From positions 310,001 to 374,000 of the forward strand of contig NZ_JAQNDM010000002.1 in assembly GCF_028368975.1 (NCBI RefSeq): a DNA stretch of 64,000 nucleotides, read 5' to 3'. A model generated the notes under the pieces. It was given only the letters and a program-made list of their open reading frames with translations. It was not told the origin of the DNA and ran no database searches. Made by a program: the position numbers and the translations under genes. The DNA is from Stigmatella ashevillena (GTDB lineage: Bacteria; Myxococcota; Myxococcia; Myxococcales; Myxococcaceae). Shown here piece after piece: positions 52,959 to 62,258 of the stretch (position 1 is its first letter; each line of letters begins with the position of its first letter).

Positions 52959-53633
52959 CTAGAAGGAGGGTCGGCCCAGGTGGGAGGGCTCCGGGGGGAA
53001 GGTGTAGGTGACGCCCACGCCCAGCCAGCTTCCCCCCGCATTGAAGGTGCCGAACTTCTTGCCCTGGGACTCGACCGCGCCCCGGGCCAGGATCCACCGG
53101 TACTCGGCGGTAAGGCCCCAGACGGGCGTCAGGCGCAGGGTTGCCCCCGCGGTTGCCCCCCAGGCCTGGGTGACGGTTTCCTTGGGGGACTGCCCCTCGA
53201 AGGCCGCCGAGGCCAGCAAGGGCCCCGCCAGAATGCCCACGAAAGGCACCAGCCCCTCGGGGCCCACGTCCAGGGCGCTCTGGAAGCGCAGGCCCACCAG
53301 GGCCCCATAGGCGGCCGTGGTCAGCCGGGGCTGGCCGGTGAGCTTCAGCCGCTCCAGGGTGCCAAACAGGTCGATCCCCACCTCCACCAGGCCGGTGATG
53401 CCATACGCGAAGGAGGCCATCCCGATGGGGCCACCCCGGGAGCGGCGAGAGGGCGTCAGGCCCGCGTTCTCCGGCCGGGATTCGTAACGGTCATAAAAGG
53501 TGTTGTTGGCCACGAGCCGCCAGCCCCCCTGCACGGTGACGCGGCCCACGTCCTCGGTCGGCGGCGTCACGTCCTCCTCGGCGAAGGCGCCAGGGGCCGC
53601 CAGGAGGGCGGCGAGGGCCAGAGGCCAGCGCAT
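52959..53633 (-). CDS. Outer-membrane beta-barrel-like protein
   Basis: 224 residues with a signal peptide (MRWPLALAALLAAPGAFA). The mature sequence alternates polar and hydrophobic residues in strand-length pieces rich in Gly/Tyr/Phe (WRLVANNTFYDRY, MASFAYGITGLVEVGIDLFG, AAYGALVGLRFQSAL, WGLTAEYRWILARG) and ends GVGVTYTFPPEPSHLGRPSF. It is probably a small barrel. The ATG overlaps the stop of the short upstream gene (TGATG), so the two are coupled. Confidence 0.78.
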   Translation of the reverse strand: MRWPLALAALLAAPGAFAEEDVTPPTEDVGRVTVQGGWRLVANNTFYDRYESRPENAGLTPSRRSRGGPIGMASFAYGITGLVEVGIDLFGTLERLKLTGQPRLTTAAYGALVGLRFQSALDVGPEGLVPFVGILAGPLLASAAFEGQSPKETVTQAWGATAGATLRLTPVWGLTAEYRWILARGAVESQGKKFGTFNAGGSWLGVGVTYTFPPEPSHLGRPSF

Positions 53634-53788
53634 CAGGGGCCCTTCCGGCGCAACGCGATGTCGAGGAAGGTCGTCCGCTGACGGCTCACCGAGGCGATCA
53701 GGCACCGCACCACGCACACCGCTCCAAACTCCCGGAGCACGATGTCGAGGTTCGCCAGCACGTCCCGGAGGGTGATGACACCGCGCAT
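53633..53788 (-). CDS. 51-residue protein coupled to the beta-barrel gene
   Basis: ATG with AAGGA 7 nt upstream. The peptide (MRGVITLRDVLANLDIVLRE, then CVVRCLIASVSRQRTTFLDI) is amphipathic with two Cys and a basic tail. Its TGA overlaps the ATG of the barrel gene by one base (TGATG), the usual sign of coupled translation. It has no recognisable domain. It could be a small regulatory or membrane-associated peptide, or only a leader for translational coupling. Confidence 0.5.
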   Translation of the reverse strand: MRGVITLRDVLANLDIVLREFGAVCVVRCLIASVSRQRTTFLDIALRRKGP

Positions 53789-53863
53789 GCATCCGTCCTT
53801 GTTTCCCGACCGCGCTACAGGAATGTGGCGCACCGTAGCAGCGACCCTTGGAGCGTCAATTTT

Positions 53864-55675
53864 TCAGCGGGCGCGCCGCTCCAGCTCCAGCAAGGGCATC
53901 TCCAGCACCACCACCGTGCCGTGGCGGCAGGTGGGGTGGAAGTCCGCCGTGTCCAGCTCGCCCAGCAGGGCGCGCAGCCGGGCATCGGTGAGCTTGTCCG
54001 AGGAAGTCTGCGCGGCGTGACAGGCCATCACCCGGAGGACCTCGGCCAGACCGACCGCGTCGGGTGACGTTCCCGCGGGGGGCAGCGCTTGAGCGAGGGC
54101 TTCCAGCAGGACGCGGGGCTCGGCGCCCTCCAGCCCCGGGGGAACCGCCTTGAGCGCGAAGCTCGTTCCCCCAAAAGGCTCCAGATCGATGCCCACCCGC
54201 GCGAGCGCCTCACGCCCTCCCATCAGGGCCCGGGCCGCCGGGACGGGCACCTCCACCGTGGTGCCAAAGAGTGAGGGAGGGGGGGCCTTGCCCTCCTCCA
54301 ACAGGCGGTGGAAATCCATCAGCCGGACGCGCTCCAGGGCCGCGTGCGGATCCAACACCACCAGCGTGCCGCCGGGGCCCTCACAGACCTGGAAGCGTCC
54401 GCCCAGCGCCCCCATGGGCCGCAGCGCCGCGAAGTAACCCGGGGGCGGGGCCTCGTTGAGCTGGGGCAGTGCTTGTCCGAAGGCGGGGGCCCGGCCCAGG
54501 GGCACCGGGACGGAGGCAGGCACGAGGGACAGGGACGCCGGGGCATCCGCGGCGGAGGGCAAGGGCAGCGGCGCGCCCCAGGTGGCCTCCTGGGCACGGG
54601 TGAGGAAGCGCTCCACCGCCTGGGCATAGTGGGCGGCCTGGCGCCGGGGGTCTCCCCCCTCGGGTGGGATGGGCCCGAGCCAGGGGGCAGCCCGGATGGT
54701 GCGGACGATGGCGGCCAGCACCGCGTCGTACACGCCGCGCGAGTCGGCGAAGCGTACCTCCATCTTCTGCGGGTGCACGTTCACGTCCACCGCGTGGGGC
54801 TCCACGTCGATGAAGAGCACCACCAGCGGCTGGCGCCCGGAAGGCAGGTACTCCTGGTAGCCCCGCTGGATGGCGCCGATGAGGCCCCGGTCTCTCACAT
54901 AGCGGTGGTTGACGAAGGTGTAGATGCCTCGCGCCGTGGGCAGGGTGTACTCGGGCGAGGCGATGTGGCCGGAGACGCTCAGGCCCAGCCGCCGCTCCTC
55001 CACCGCGAAGAGGTGGGGGTGCACGTCCGTGCCGAGCGCCGCGGCGATGCGCTCGGTGGGATCGTCCGGGCAGGCGGGGCTGGTGAACAGCGGCAGCCCC
55101 CCGTGCTCCACCAGGAAGGACACCTCCGGGTGCGCCAGGGCGATCCGGATGACGGCCTCCTCCACGTGCTTGAGCTCCGTCTCCCCCCGGCGCATGAACT
55201 TCAGCCGCGCGGGGGTGTTGTAGAAGAGGTCCTCCACCGTCATCACCGTGCCCACGCGCGGCGGCGCGTCCTCGACGTGAAGCCCTCCCCCTCCTTCCAC
55301 CCTCACCCGGGTGCCCACCTCCGCTTCGGGCTCGGCGGTGTGCAGCGTGAAGCGCGACACGGCGGCGATGGCCGGCAGCGCCTCGCCCCGGAAGCCCTTG
55401 CTGACGAGGTTCTCCAGGTCGTCCAGCTCGCGCAGCTTGCTGGTGGCATGGCGCTCCAGGCACAGCACCGCGTCCTCGCGCCCCATGCCATGTCCATCAT
55501 CGGACACGACGATGCGCTGCAACCCCCCACCCTCCAGCGCCACCTGGACCGTGTGAGCCCCCGCATCCAGCGAGTTCTCCACCAACTCCTTCACCACGGA
55601 GGCAGGGCGCTCCACCACCTCACCGGCGGCGATTTTGTTGATGAGATCGTCACGAAGTCGGGCGATGCGGGCCAT
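53864..55675 (-). CDS. mutL: DNA mismatch repair protein MutL
   Basis: 603 residues. The GHKL ATPase motifs are complete: KIAAGEVVERPASVVKELVE, NSLDAG, SDDGHGM, SKGFRGEALPAIA and a late VNVHPQKMEVRF. The C-terminal dimerisation domain has ACHAAQTSSDKLTDARLRAL. The metal-endonuclease motif DQHAxxExxxxE is degenerate (DPHAALERVRLM) and the later CPHGRP is CRHGTV, so nuclease activity is doubtful. It couples MutS recognition to downstream repair. The start is the conserved MARIARL; an ATG 42 nt upstream is less likely. Confidence 0.95.
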   Translation of the reverse strand: MARIARLRDDLINKIAAGEVVERPASVVKELVENSLDAGAHTVQVALEGGGLQRIVVSDDGHGMGREDAVLCLERHATSKLRELDDLENLVSKGFRGEALPAIAAVSRFTLHTAEPEAEVGTRVRVEGGGGLHVEDAPPRVGTVMTVEDLFYNTPARLKFMRRGETELKHVEEAVIRIALAHPEVSFLVEHGGLPLFTSPACPDDPTERIAAALGTDVHPHLFAVEERRLGLSVSGHIASPEYTLPTARGIYTFVNHRYVRDRGLIGAIQRGYQEYLPSGRQPLVVLFIDVEPHAVDVNVHPQKMEVRFADSRGVYDAVLAAIVRTIRAAPWLGPIPPEGGDPRRQAAHYAQAVERFLTRAQEATWGAPLPLPSAADAPASLSLVPASVPVPLGRAPAFGQALPQLNEAPPPGYFAALRPMGALGGRFQVCEGPGGTLVVLDPHAALERVRLMDFHRLLEEGKAPPPSLFGTTVEVPVPAARALMGGREALARVGIDLEPFGGTSFALKAVPPGLEGAEPRVLLEALAQALPPAGTSPDAVGLAEVLRVMACHAAQTSSDKLTDARLRALLGELDTADFHPTCRHGTVVVLEMPLLELERRAR

Positions 55676-55793
55676 GGTGTGATGGAGCCTCTCAGGGTAG
55701 GACATGCCTCGCAACACCCAGTGCGTTGGCCTCCTTTCTTTGCGGGAAAGGCTGACAATGCGCCACAGGTTGGGCTAACACATCCACCCCGGA

Positions 55794-56756
55794 ATGGATG
55801 CGACCCAGGCAGGAAAGAGGGGGCTGCGCGTCGCCGTCACCGGCGCCAGTGGGGACTTTGGCAAGTTGCTCCTGCCAAGGCTGGAAGCCGACTCCGCCGT
55901 GGAGAGCGTCCTCGTGCTGGATGTGGCCAATCCCGGAGGCACCAAGGTGGAGTTCCACCGGGTGGACCTCACGCGCCATGACGCCGAGAGCGAGCTGACC
56001 GACGCGCTGAGCGACCATCCCGTGGACGCGCTCTACCATCTGGCGTTCCCCTTCGGCCCCATGACCAACGGCTCGGTGGCGCACGAATTGGAAGTGGCCG
56101 GCACCATCCATGTCCTGGCCGCCGCGGGCCGCGTGCGGGTGCCAAGGCTCGTGGTGCCCTCGCTCACCGCCGTCTACGGGGCCCGAGGCCAGCACCCTGC
56201 CCTGCTGCGCGAGGAGGCCCCGCTGGTGGGCTGTCCCTTGAGCCGGTTCGTCTCCGACAAGATCGAAGTGGAGGGCCAGGTGCGGGCCTTCCGCGAGCGC
56301 TATCCGGCCACGCGCGTGCTCGTGCTGCGCTTCGCCCCCGTGCTGGGCCCCTCGATGGACAACCCCGCCACACGCATGCTCAAGCGCTCCGTGGTGCCGA
56401 CCCTGATGGGGTTCGATCCGCTGTGGCAGGCGCTCCATGAGGACGATGCCGCGCGGGCGCTGCACCTGGCGCTCACGGCGGATGCCTCGGGCGAGTTCAA
56501 CATCGTGGGCCAGGGGGTGCTGCCGCTCTCTGGCCTGGTCTGCCAGGCAGGAGCCCGGCCGCTGCCCGTGCCAGGGCCCCTGTTCCGCACCGCCTTGCAC
56601 GTGCTCGATGCGGTCGGCGCCTCGGGATTGCCGATCGCCCTGCTCGACTACATCCATTACAGCCTGGTCGCGGACGGCGAGCGCGCCGAGACCGAGCTCA
56701 ATTTCATTCCCATCCATCACGCCCGGGATGCTGCCGCGGCGCTGAGGAGGAGCTGA
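55794..56756 (+). CDS. NAD-dependent epimerase/dehydratase (extended SDR)
   Basis: 320 residues. The N-terminal nucleotide-binding loop is VTGASGDFGKLLLPRL, followed by acidic VLVLDVAN, HLAFPFGP, and the variable active-site region with SLTAVYGARG and RFVSDKIEVEG. The substrate is not evident; the catalytic YxxxK appears altered (FVSDK replaces YxxxK), so activity may differ. It is divergent from mutL and followed after 3 bp by the acyltransferase gene, so the two are co-transcribed. Confidence 0.8.
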   Translation: MDATQAGKRGLRVAVTGASGDFGKLLLPRLEADSAVESVLVLDVANPGGTKVEFHRVDLTRHDAESELTDALSDHPVDALYHLAFPFGPMTNGSVAHELEVAGTIHVLAAAGRVRVPRLVVPSLTAVYGARGQHPALLREEAPLVGCPLSRFVSDKIEVEGQVRAFRERYPATRVLVLRFAPVLGPSMDNPATRMLKRSVVPTLMGFDPLWQALHEDDAARALHLALTADASGEFNIVGQGVLPLSGLVCQAGARPLPVPGPLFRTALHVLDAVGASGLPIALLDYIHYSLVADGERAETELNFIPIHHARDAAAALRRS

Positions 56757-56759
56757 GTC

Positions 56760-58514
56760 ATGGCCACCAAGGGTGTGCTCGGGAACGACCCATTCCAGCG
56801 CGGTGCCGCGCGGCGTTCCACCGAGCCCCAATCCGCCTCCTCCGCGGAGCCGCCGAAGAAGGCCGCGCCCGCCCGGAGCAAGCCCAAGACCCCAGGGGCG
56901 GCGAAGAAGGCAGCGCCTGCCAAGGCCCCGCCCCCCAAGGCCGCGCAGCCGCCCAAGGCCCCGCCCCCCAAGGCCCCGAAACCTCCCAAGGAGCGCAAAC
57001 CGGCGCGGCCCGCGGCCGTCGCCGCGGAGTTCCCCAAGAGCCTGAGAGAGCCCGCCCCGTCCCAGCCCTCCCGTCGCTCCTCCGCGAGAGGATCCAAGGG
57101 AGTTGCTCGCCCGGAAGACGCAGCAGCGCGGGAACAGGCGGTCGACGAAGTCATGGCCACCGCCGCCGCCGAGGAGGCCACCCAGGCCGCCGCCGAGGCC
57201 GCCGCGGAGACCGCGGTGGCCACCCTGCTCACGCTCGGAGCACAGCAGGCCTCGGCGGGAGCAGCTCCGGAGCCCAACTCGCTGGAGGCCACCTGGAACC
57301 GGGAGCTGGCCACCGCCGTGGTCGCCGAGGCTGCGGAAGCCGCCGCGGAGGCCGTCCTGGGCGTGGCCCTCTCCTCGGCCAGCACGCCCCTCACGCCCGA
57401 GGAAGGACCGCTGGACAGCGCCGAGGGCTCGCTCGAGACAGCGCCCGCGGTCAACGCCTCCTCGCCCGGCGATGAAGCGGAAGTGCCGGACACTCAAGAG
57501 GACGAATTCCCGCCCGCGCGCAAGGCACCCCTGTCCCTCGTTCCCTCGCTGGACAGCGCGGACGCGGCGGAGGCCGAGGCGTCCCAGGAGTCTGGCGCCT
57601 CCGAACCCCTCCCGTCCGAGCAGGTCGGCGCCACGCCGACACCGGGGAGCATGCTCTCCCTGGCCAAGGAGATCGCCCTTCAGGCGCTGTCGAGCGCCTC
57701 GGTGAGCAAGACGCTGGAGGCGGCGCAGGGGGTGGTGAATGCCCTGCGCGCGGGGCTGGGGACGGCAGGCAGCACGTCCCTGGACGAGTACGGACGGGAC
57801 GCGGAACTGGTCTCGGAACTCCAGCCGCTGATGGACTTCCTCTACGAGCGCTATTGGCGTGTCACGCTGCAGAGCGTGGAGTGGATCCCCGCCGGGGGCG
57901 CCATCCTCGTGGCCAACCACTCGGGGGCCCTTCCCTTCGATGGGCTGGTGGCCACGCAGGCCATCCTCCGGGAGCGCCCCGAGCTGCGAGAGCCCCGGTG
58001 GCTGGTGGAGGATCAGGTCTTCCACGCGCCCGTGCTGGGCACGATCTTCAACCGCCTGGGGGCCGTGCGCGCCTGCCCCGAGAATGCCTTGCGGCTGCTG
58101 GACGAGCAGCGCCCGGTGCTGGTCTTCCCCGAGGGCTACCAGGGCCTGAGCAAGCCGTTTGCCCAGCGCTATCAGCTCAAGCGCTTCGGGCGCGGAGGCT
58201 TCGTCAAGCTGGCGCTGCGCACCGGGGCCCCCATCATCCCGGTGGCCATTGTCGGCTCCGAGGAGACCTCTCCCTTGCTGGGCCGCATTCCCGCGGGCTT
58301 CCTCGGCGTACCCTACCTGCCCCTGACAGGTCCCGTGCCCCTGCCCGCCAAGTGGACGCTGCGCTTTGGCGAGCCCATCAGCATGGATGGCCTGAGCCAG
58401 GACGCCGCCAATGATCTGGCCGAGGTGCAGCGGCTGACCGAGCGCACCCGAGAGGCCATCCAGAGCATGATCCAGGCGTTGCTGCGCGAGCGTCGTTCCG
58501 TCTTCGCGGGCTGA
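56760..58514 (+). CDS. Lysophospholipid acyltransferase-like protein with a long low-complexity N-terminus
   Basis: 584 residues. The first ~110 are Lys/Pro/Ala-rich and histone H1-like (KKAAPAKAPPPKAAQPPK). Residues 120-330 are Ala/Glu-rich. The last ~240 form a PlsC-type acyltransferase: the HX4D motif ANHSGALPFDG, then FNRLGAVRACPEN, the glycerol-phosphate motif VFPEGYQGLSK and IIPVAIVGSEE. It probably acylates a glycerolipid at the membrane. The basic tail could bind DNA or acidic lipids (inference). It is 3 bp after the epimerase gene. Confidence 0.85.
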   Translation: MATKGVLGNDPFQRGAARRSTEPQSASSAEPPKKAAPARSKPKTPGAAKKAAPAKAPPPKAAQPPKAPPPKAPKPPKERKPARPAAVAAEFPKSLREPAPSQPSRRSSARGSKGVARPEDAAAREQAVDEVMATAAAEEATQAAAEAAAETAVATLLTLGAQQASAGAAPEPNSLEATWNRELATAVVAEAAEAAAEAVLGVALSSASTPLTPEEGPLDSAEGSLETAPAVNASSPGDEAEVPDTQEDEFPPARKAPLSLVPSLDSADAAEAEASQESGASEPLPSEQVGATPTPGSMLSLAKEIALQALSSASVSKTLEAAQGVVNALRAGLGTAGSTSLDEYGRDAELVSELQPLMDFLYERYWRVTLQSVEWIPAGGAILVANHSGALPFDGLVATQAILRERPELREPRWLVEDQVFHAPVLGTIFNRLGAVRACPENALRLLDEQRPVLVFPEGYQGLSKPFAQRYQLKRFGRGGFVKLALRTGAPIIPVAIVGSEETSPLLGRIPAGFLGVPYLPLTGPVPLPAKWTLRFGEPISMDGLSQDAANDLAEVQRLTERTREAIQSMIQALLRERRSVFAG

Positions 58515-58532
58515 GCGGTGCCCACCGGCCGG

Positions 58533-58551
58533 GACGGTGCCTGGCACCGTC
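58533..58551. terminator. Hairpin between convergent acyltransferase and GGDEF genes
   Basis: GACGGTGCC-T-GGCACCGTC is a near-perfect palindrome 19 bp after the acyltransferase stop and 22 bp from the stop of the facing gene. It is probably a shared terminator. Confidence 0.45.
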
Positions 58552-58573
58552 TCCCTGCGCCGCGCGGGCGTGC

Positions 58574-59452
58574 TCAGCCGCAGACGCGGTTGCGGCCCGT
58601 GTTCTTCGCCTCGTAGAGCTTCTCATCCGCGGCGCGCACCAGCTCCGAGGGCTCGCGGTGCTCGGGCAGCAGCGTCGCGATTCCCAGCGAGATCGTCACC
58701 GAGATGGTGTGCTTGTCGAACACGAAGTGCGCCTGCTCCACCATCTGGCGCACCTTCTCCGCGAACAGCCACGTGCCCTTGGCGTCGACTTCCGGGAGGA
58801 GAATTCCAAACTCCTCACCCCCGTAGCGCGCGAAGACATCCTCTCTCCGGATGTTCACGCTCACCGTGGAGGCCAGGTGCTTGAGCACGTAGTCCCCCGC
58901 CAGGTGCCCGCGCTTGTCGTTGATGTGCTTGAAGTGATCGACGTCGAACATCACCAGCGACAGCACCCGCTCGTAGCGTCGGCTCCGGGAGACTTCACGA
59001 TCGAGCTGCTCGTCGAAGTAGCGCCGGTTGTGCACCTGCGTCAGCCCGTCCATCGTCGTCAGGCGGTAGATCTCATCGTGGTACGCCGCCTCGATGTTCC
59101 CCCCCGCGATGAACTTGAAGATCGTCCGGCCGATCTTCACCAGATCTCCATTGCGCAGCTCTTGCGCGCTCTTCACCGCATCGTCATTGACGAACGTGCC
59201 GTTGGTGGAGCCCAGGTCCTGGATGAACACACCCTTGACCGTGTTGGTGATGCGCGCGTGGTTGCGGCTGACCGACTCTTGATCCAACGAGATGTCCGAC
59301 TTGGACGAGCGGCCAATCAGGATTTCGCTCCGGCCCAAGTCGTACTTGTGCCCCAGATCCAAGCCGTAGATGACGACGAGCGCCGCGTCCAGATTGACCG
59401 GACGATCGGAGATCTTCGAGATGAGCGTGACGACGGTCTCTCTCTGCGCCAT
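58574..59452 (-). CDS. FHA-GGDEF diguanylate cyclase
   Basis: 292 residues. An FHA domain (residues 38-115) has IGRSSKSD, SRNHARI and STNGTF. The GGDEF domain follows, with TxxDGLTxxHNRRYF and the active-site loop ARYGGEEF (211-215). The inhibitory I-site RxxD is present as RRED at 202-205, so product feedback is likely. It should make c-di-GMP from GTP under control of a phosphothreonine partner. There is no membrane span. Nearby Ser/Thr kinases and the MshEN fusion make a c-di-GMP/phosphorylation link plausible (inference). Confidence 0.93.
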   Translation of the reverse strand: MAQRETVVTLISKISDRPVNLDAALVVIYGLDLGHKYDLGRSEILIGRSSKSDISLDQESVSRNHARITNTVKGVFIQDLGSTNGTFVNDDAVKSAQELRNGDLVKIGRTIFKFIAGGNIEAAYHDEIYRLTTMDGLTQVHNRRYFDEQLDREVSRSRRYERVLSLVMFDVDHFKHINDKRGHLAGDYVLKHLASTVSVNIRREDVFARYGGEEFGILLPEVDAKGTWLFAEKVRQMVEQAHFVFDKHTISVTISLGIATLLPEHREPSELVRAADEKLYEAKNTGRNRVCG

Positions 59453-59538
59453 ACCCGCTCAACGTTATCTCTCGAAATCCGAGAAAGCCAGCCGCCCGCG
59501 CCTTCCGCCCTCTTCACTCCGTTGTCCTTTGGAAAGAT

Positions 59539-62148
59539 TCAAAGGATGTGAACCTGACGCGTGGAGGCCACGGGTGGACGAAGGGGCTGTCCGCCGGAGT
59601 CCACCCGCGTGACGGTGAGGGACACGTCCCTTCCCGAGCAGCCTGGAGGCAGTGGCAGTTCCACCTCGCAGAGGCCCAGCGAGGCCTTCCGCTCGCCTCT
59701 CACCGTCAAACCCTCACAGCCCAGGCCTCCCCTGAAGGAGAGTTCAACAAAGCCCTCGCCCTCTGGGGCAGTGCCCAAACGAAACCCCGTGGCGCGCACG
59801 CGAAGGATGGAGGCGCGCGGCACGCTCCGCCCTTCGCTGTCCGGGGTGAGCCAGGTGAGCTCCGGGCGCTGGTAGTCGAGCACGGCGAAGGCGCGCGTGA
59901 ACTCGTCCAGGTGGGCCAGGGAGGCCGTCCGTCCGTCCGCCAGCAAGGCCAGGCTCAACCGCTTGCCGTCCGGAGCGCGCACTGCGAGCGCCTGCACCCA
60001 CAGCCGCGAGCGCGTTCCGGTGATGTCTCCGAAGAAGGTCCGGTCCTCGAAGGGGGTGGGAGGCACCGGCAGCCGCACGGAGGGATTTTCGAGCGACGGC
60101 TCGTACAGCACCGTCCACTGACGGCCGAACCGGTTGGTGAAGCGAACCCGCAGCAGCGTCCCCACGCGCCCTGCGCTGTTCGTGAACCAGAACTGGCGGC
60201 CCTCGAGGTCTCCAGAGGGCACCGGCTCGAAGTTGTAGCGAGCCCCTTCGGGGATGGGCAGGAAGCCGCTGGAGAGCGTGAGCGGCGCGCTGCCCTTGGG
60301 ATCAAACGTGAGCGCGGAGAGCGGCTCCACCACGGCGCTCAGGGCCGCTCCCTCCGGATCCTCCAGGGCGGCCACGTGGGTGCTGGCCATGACCGTCAAC
60401 TGATACGGGTTGCCCTCCAGCCCGTGGTGCGCCGGGGCCATGCGCACTCCGACGAGCCCGGGCGCGGGCAGTCCGGACTGAAGATCCGTGTTCGGATCCG
60501 AGGGGGCCACGTTCACCGCGAGCCCCAACCCCAGGGGCACCCTGCCCCTCCCCGGAACATCCACCGCACCCACCACGAGGGCATTCTTCAGGAAGGCCCC
60601 TTGGTACACCGGGAGCGTGGGCACGCGGACGACGAACGGGAACCCCAGCGGCATCTGCATGGCTTCAGGGTCCACCGGGGTGTAGTGCCGCGTGTCGTGG
60701 AGATCGGGCGTGCCCTCGCTGGCGCCCGGAATCGGCTGGAGCCGGAACCGCACATCCCGCACGACAGAGGAGTGAAAGTGCCGCAACAGCGGGATGCCCT
60801 GGGCAAGCAACTGGCTCGTGTCCTGCGAGGCGCCAAAGAGATCCGGAGGTAGCCCGGCGGTGGGCATGTCACCCGACAGCGCCCACGCCGTGCGCGTTCC
60901 GCACCGGCTGGAGGACGGGGCCTTGTCCGCTCGGGAGGCCGCCACGGGGTCCTCGGCACAGTCTCCTTCCATGCCCGGCGCCGTGTACTCCGCCTCGCCC
61001 TGCGTGGAGGGGGTCGTCAGGGAGAAGTTCGTGGGCAGGAGCAGTTCCCGGGCTTGCCCCCCCAGCTCGAACTTCACCTCCCGCGAGGCCCCCAGGCGTT
61101 GCTCCCGCGCCGCGTCCATCCCCATTCCGGGCAGGGACAATCCGGTAAAGCCCAGGTGGAGGTTCTGGCCCGTCGGCCTGTTCTGGAACAGACCCCGGAT
61201 GCCGCCGTGCACCTCCCCGGGGTTGCGCCGCAGCGGCAACATCACCTCTGCCGTGCCTGCCCCCACGTCGTGGTTCGCCAGCGTCAGGTAGCCGTATGCC
61301 TCATGAAAGGCGGTGAAGCTCACCACGCCCGAGGCGGACACGAGCGCCACCCCCTCCTCATCCGTCCGGCCGCTGGCGGTGATGAGGCCCGTCTCGTCAG
61401 ACACCCCCACCCAGACCTCCGGGATCGGCCTGCCGGTCAGCTCGTCCGTCACCCCCACGCGCACCCGCTGGGCCGCGACGGTGGCCTCCAGGATCGTCAG
61501 GTGCGCCTCGCAGAACGCCTGGCCTACCCGGACTTCGAGCCGCTCCAGGGACCGGTCCGGCGACATCCACGTGAAGAGGGCCTGTGTGCCCTGACCGCTC
61601 CCGCTCACCGCTGCGCTCGTGGCGCTCCAGGAGATGCCCTCGGCGGGCACCAGGGGATGGCCCTCGGCGTCGCTCACCGCCACGCTGAAGCGCACCTGCG
61701 TTCCCTGTCGGCCGATGGCGAACGCGGGGCTCACCTGGCACGTGGCCGCCTTCTCGGCGGAGGGCGGCGCCCCACACCGTCCATTCCGGCACACCTGGGC
61801 CCCGCAGACGGCATCCACCGAGCACAGCGACGCCACGCACTTGCCCTGATCGCACTGGCAGCCCAGTGGGTTGCGGTCGCAATCGCCCAGCGCGTACTGC
61901 CCCCGGCGGTCCGCGCCACAGTCCACCTGCGTCCGGCAGGAGGCCTCGCACCGCGACGTGGCCGGGTTGCAGAAGAAGAGCGCCGGATCCGGGCAATCCT
62001 CGTCCACGGTGCAGGGCCCCCGCGGGGCCACGTCGCCCGGTCCCCCTCCGGGGAAGAACGCCTCGGGGTCCTTCGACGCGCACCCCGCCCACGCCAGGCA
62101 CACGCCCAGCAGGCCCAGCAGCCATGGCGCGCGGGTGTGTGCACTCAT
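59539..62148 (-). CDS. Large Cys-rich lipoprotein, unknown function
   Basis: 869 residues with lipobox LAWAGC. Residues 45-130 hold about 16 Cys in EGF/dickkopf-like spacing (CTVDEDCPDPALFFCNPATS and following), a pattern common in myxobacterial cell-surface proteins. A domain with QGTQVRFSVAVSDAEGHPLV and a carboxypeptidase-regulatory-like module (TDELTGRPIPEVWVGVSDET) come next. Long beta-rich regions of unrecognised type complete it. It is probably a surface or adhesion component. It is monocistronic and divergent from the DciA-like gene. Confidence 0.75.
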   Translation of the reverse strand: MSAHTRAPWLLGLLGVCLAWAGCASKDPEAFFPGGGPGDVAPRGPCTVDEDCPDPALFFCNPATSRCEASCRTQVDCGADRRGQYALGDCDRNPLGCQCDQGKCVASLCSVDAVCGAQVCRNGRCGAPPSAEKAATCQVSPAFAIGRQGTQVRFSVAVSDAEGHPLVPAEGISWSATSAAVSGSGQGTQALFTWMSPDRSLERLEVRVGQAFCEAHLTILEATVAAQRVRVGVTDELTGRPIPEVWVGVSDETGLITASGRTDEEGVALVSASGVVSFTAFHEAYGYLTLANHDVGAGTAEVMLPLRRNPGEVHGGIRGLFQNRPTGQNLHLGFTGLSLPGMGMDAAREQRLGASREVKFELGGQARELLLPTNFSLTTPSTQGEAEYTAPGMEGDCAEDPVAASRADKAPSSSRCGTRTAWALSGDMPTAGLPPDLFGASQDTSQLLAQGIPLLRHFHSSVVRDVRFRLQPIPGASEGTPDLHDTRHYTPVDPEAMQMPLGFPFVVRVPTLPVYQGAFLKNALVVGAVDVPGRGRVPLGLGLAVNVAPSDPNTDLQSGLPAPGLVGVRMAPAHHGLEGNPYQLTVMASTHVAALEDPEGAALSAVVEPLSALTFDPKGSAPLTLSSGFLPIPEGARYNFEPVPSGDLEGRQFWFTNSAGRVGTLLRVRFTNRFGRQWTVLYEPSLENPSVRLPVPPTPFEDRTFFGDITGTRSRLWVQALAVRAPDGKRLSLALLADGRTASLAHLDEFTRAFAVLDYQRPELTWLTPDSEGRSVPRASILRVRATGFRLGTAPEGEGFVELSFRGGLGCEGLTVRGERKASLGLCEVELPLPPGCSGRDVSLTVTRVDSGGQPLRPPVASTRQVHIL

Positions 62149-62258
62149 CAGGGGCTCCCAGCTCCGGAGGGGTCCCTGAACCTTACAGGCAGGCGAACCG
62201 CTCCGCGACTCGGCCTGTCATTGGCTTTCCCGCCGCGCCAGCCGATGATTCCCCCGTC

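Noticed and set aside
55692-58547. Reverse-strand frame of about 950 codons opposite the epimerase and acyltransferase genes
   Set aside because: Composition bias only; both forward genes have clear motifs and a 3-bp intergenic gap.
58543-58560. TGGCAC...GC considered as a sigma-54 -24/-12 promoter
   Set aside because: The GG-GC spacing is wrong by about 2 bp and the site lies inside a hairpin between convergent stops.
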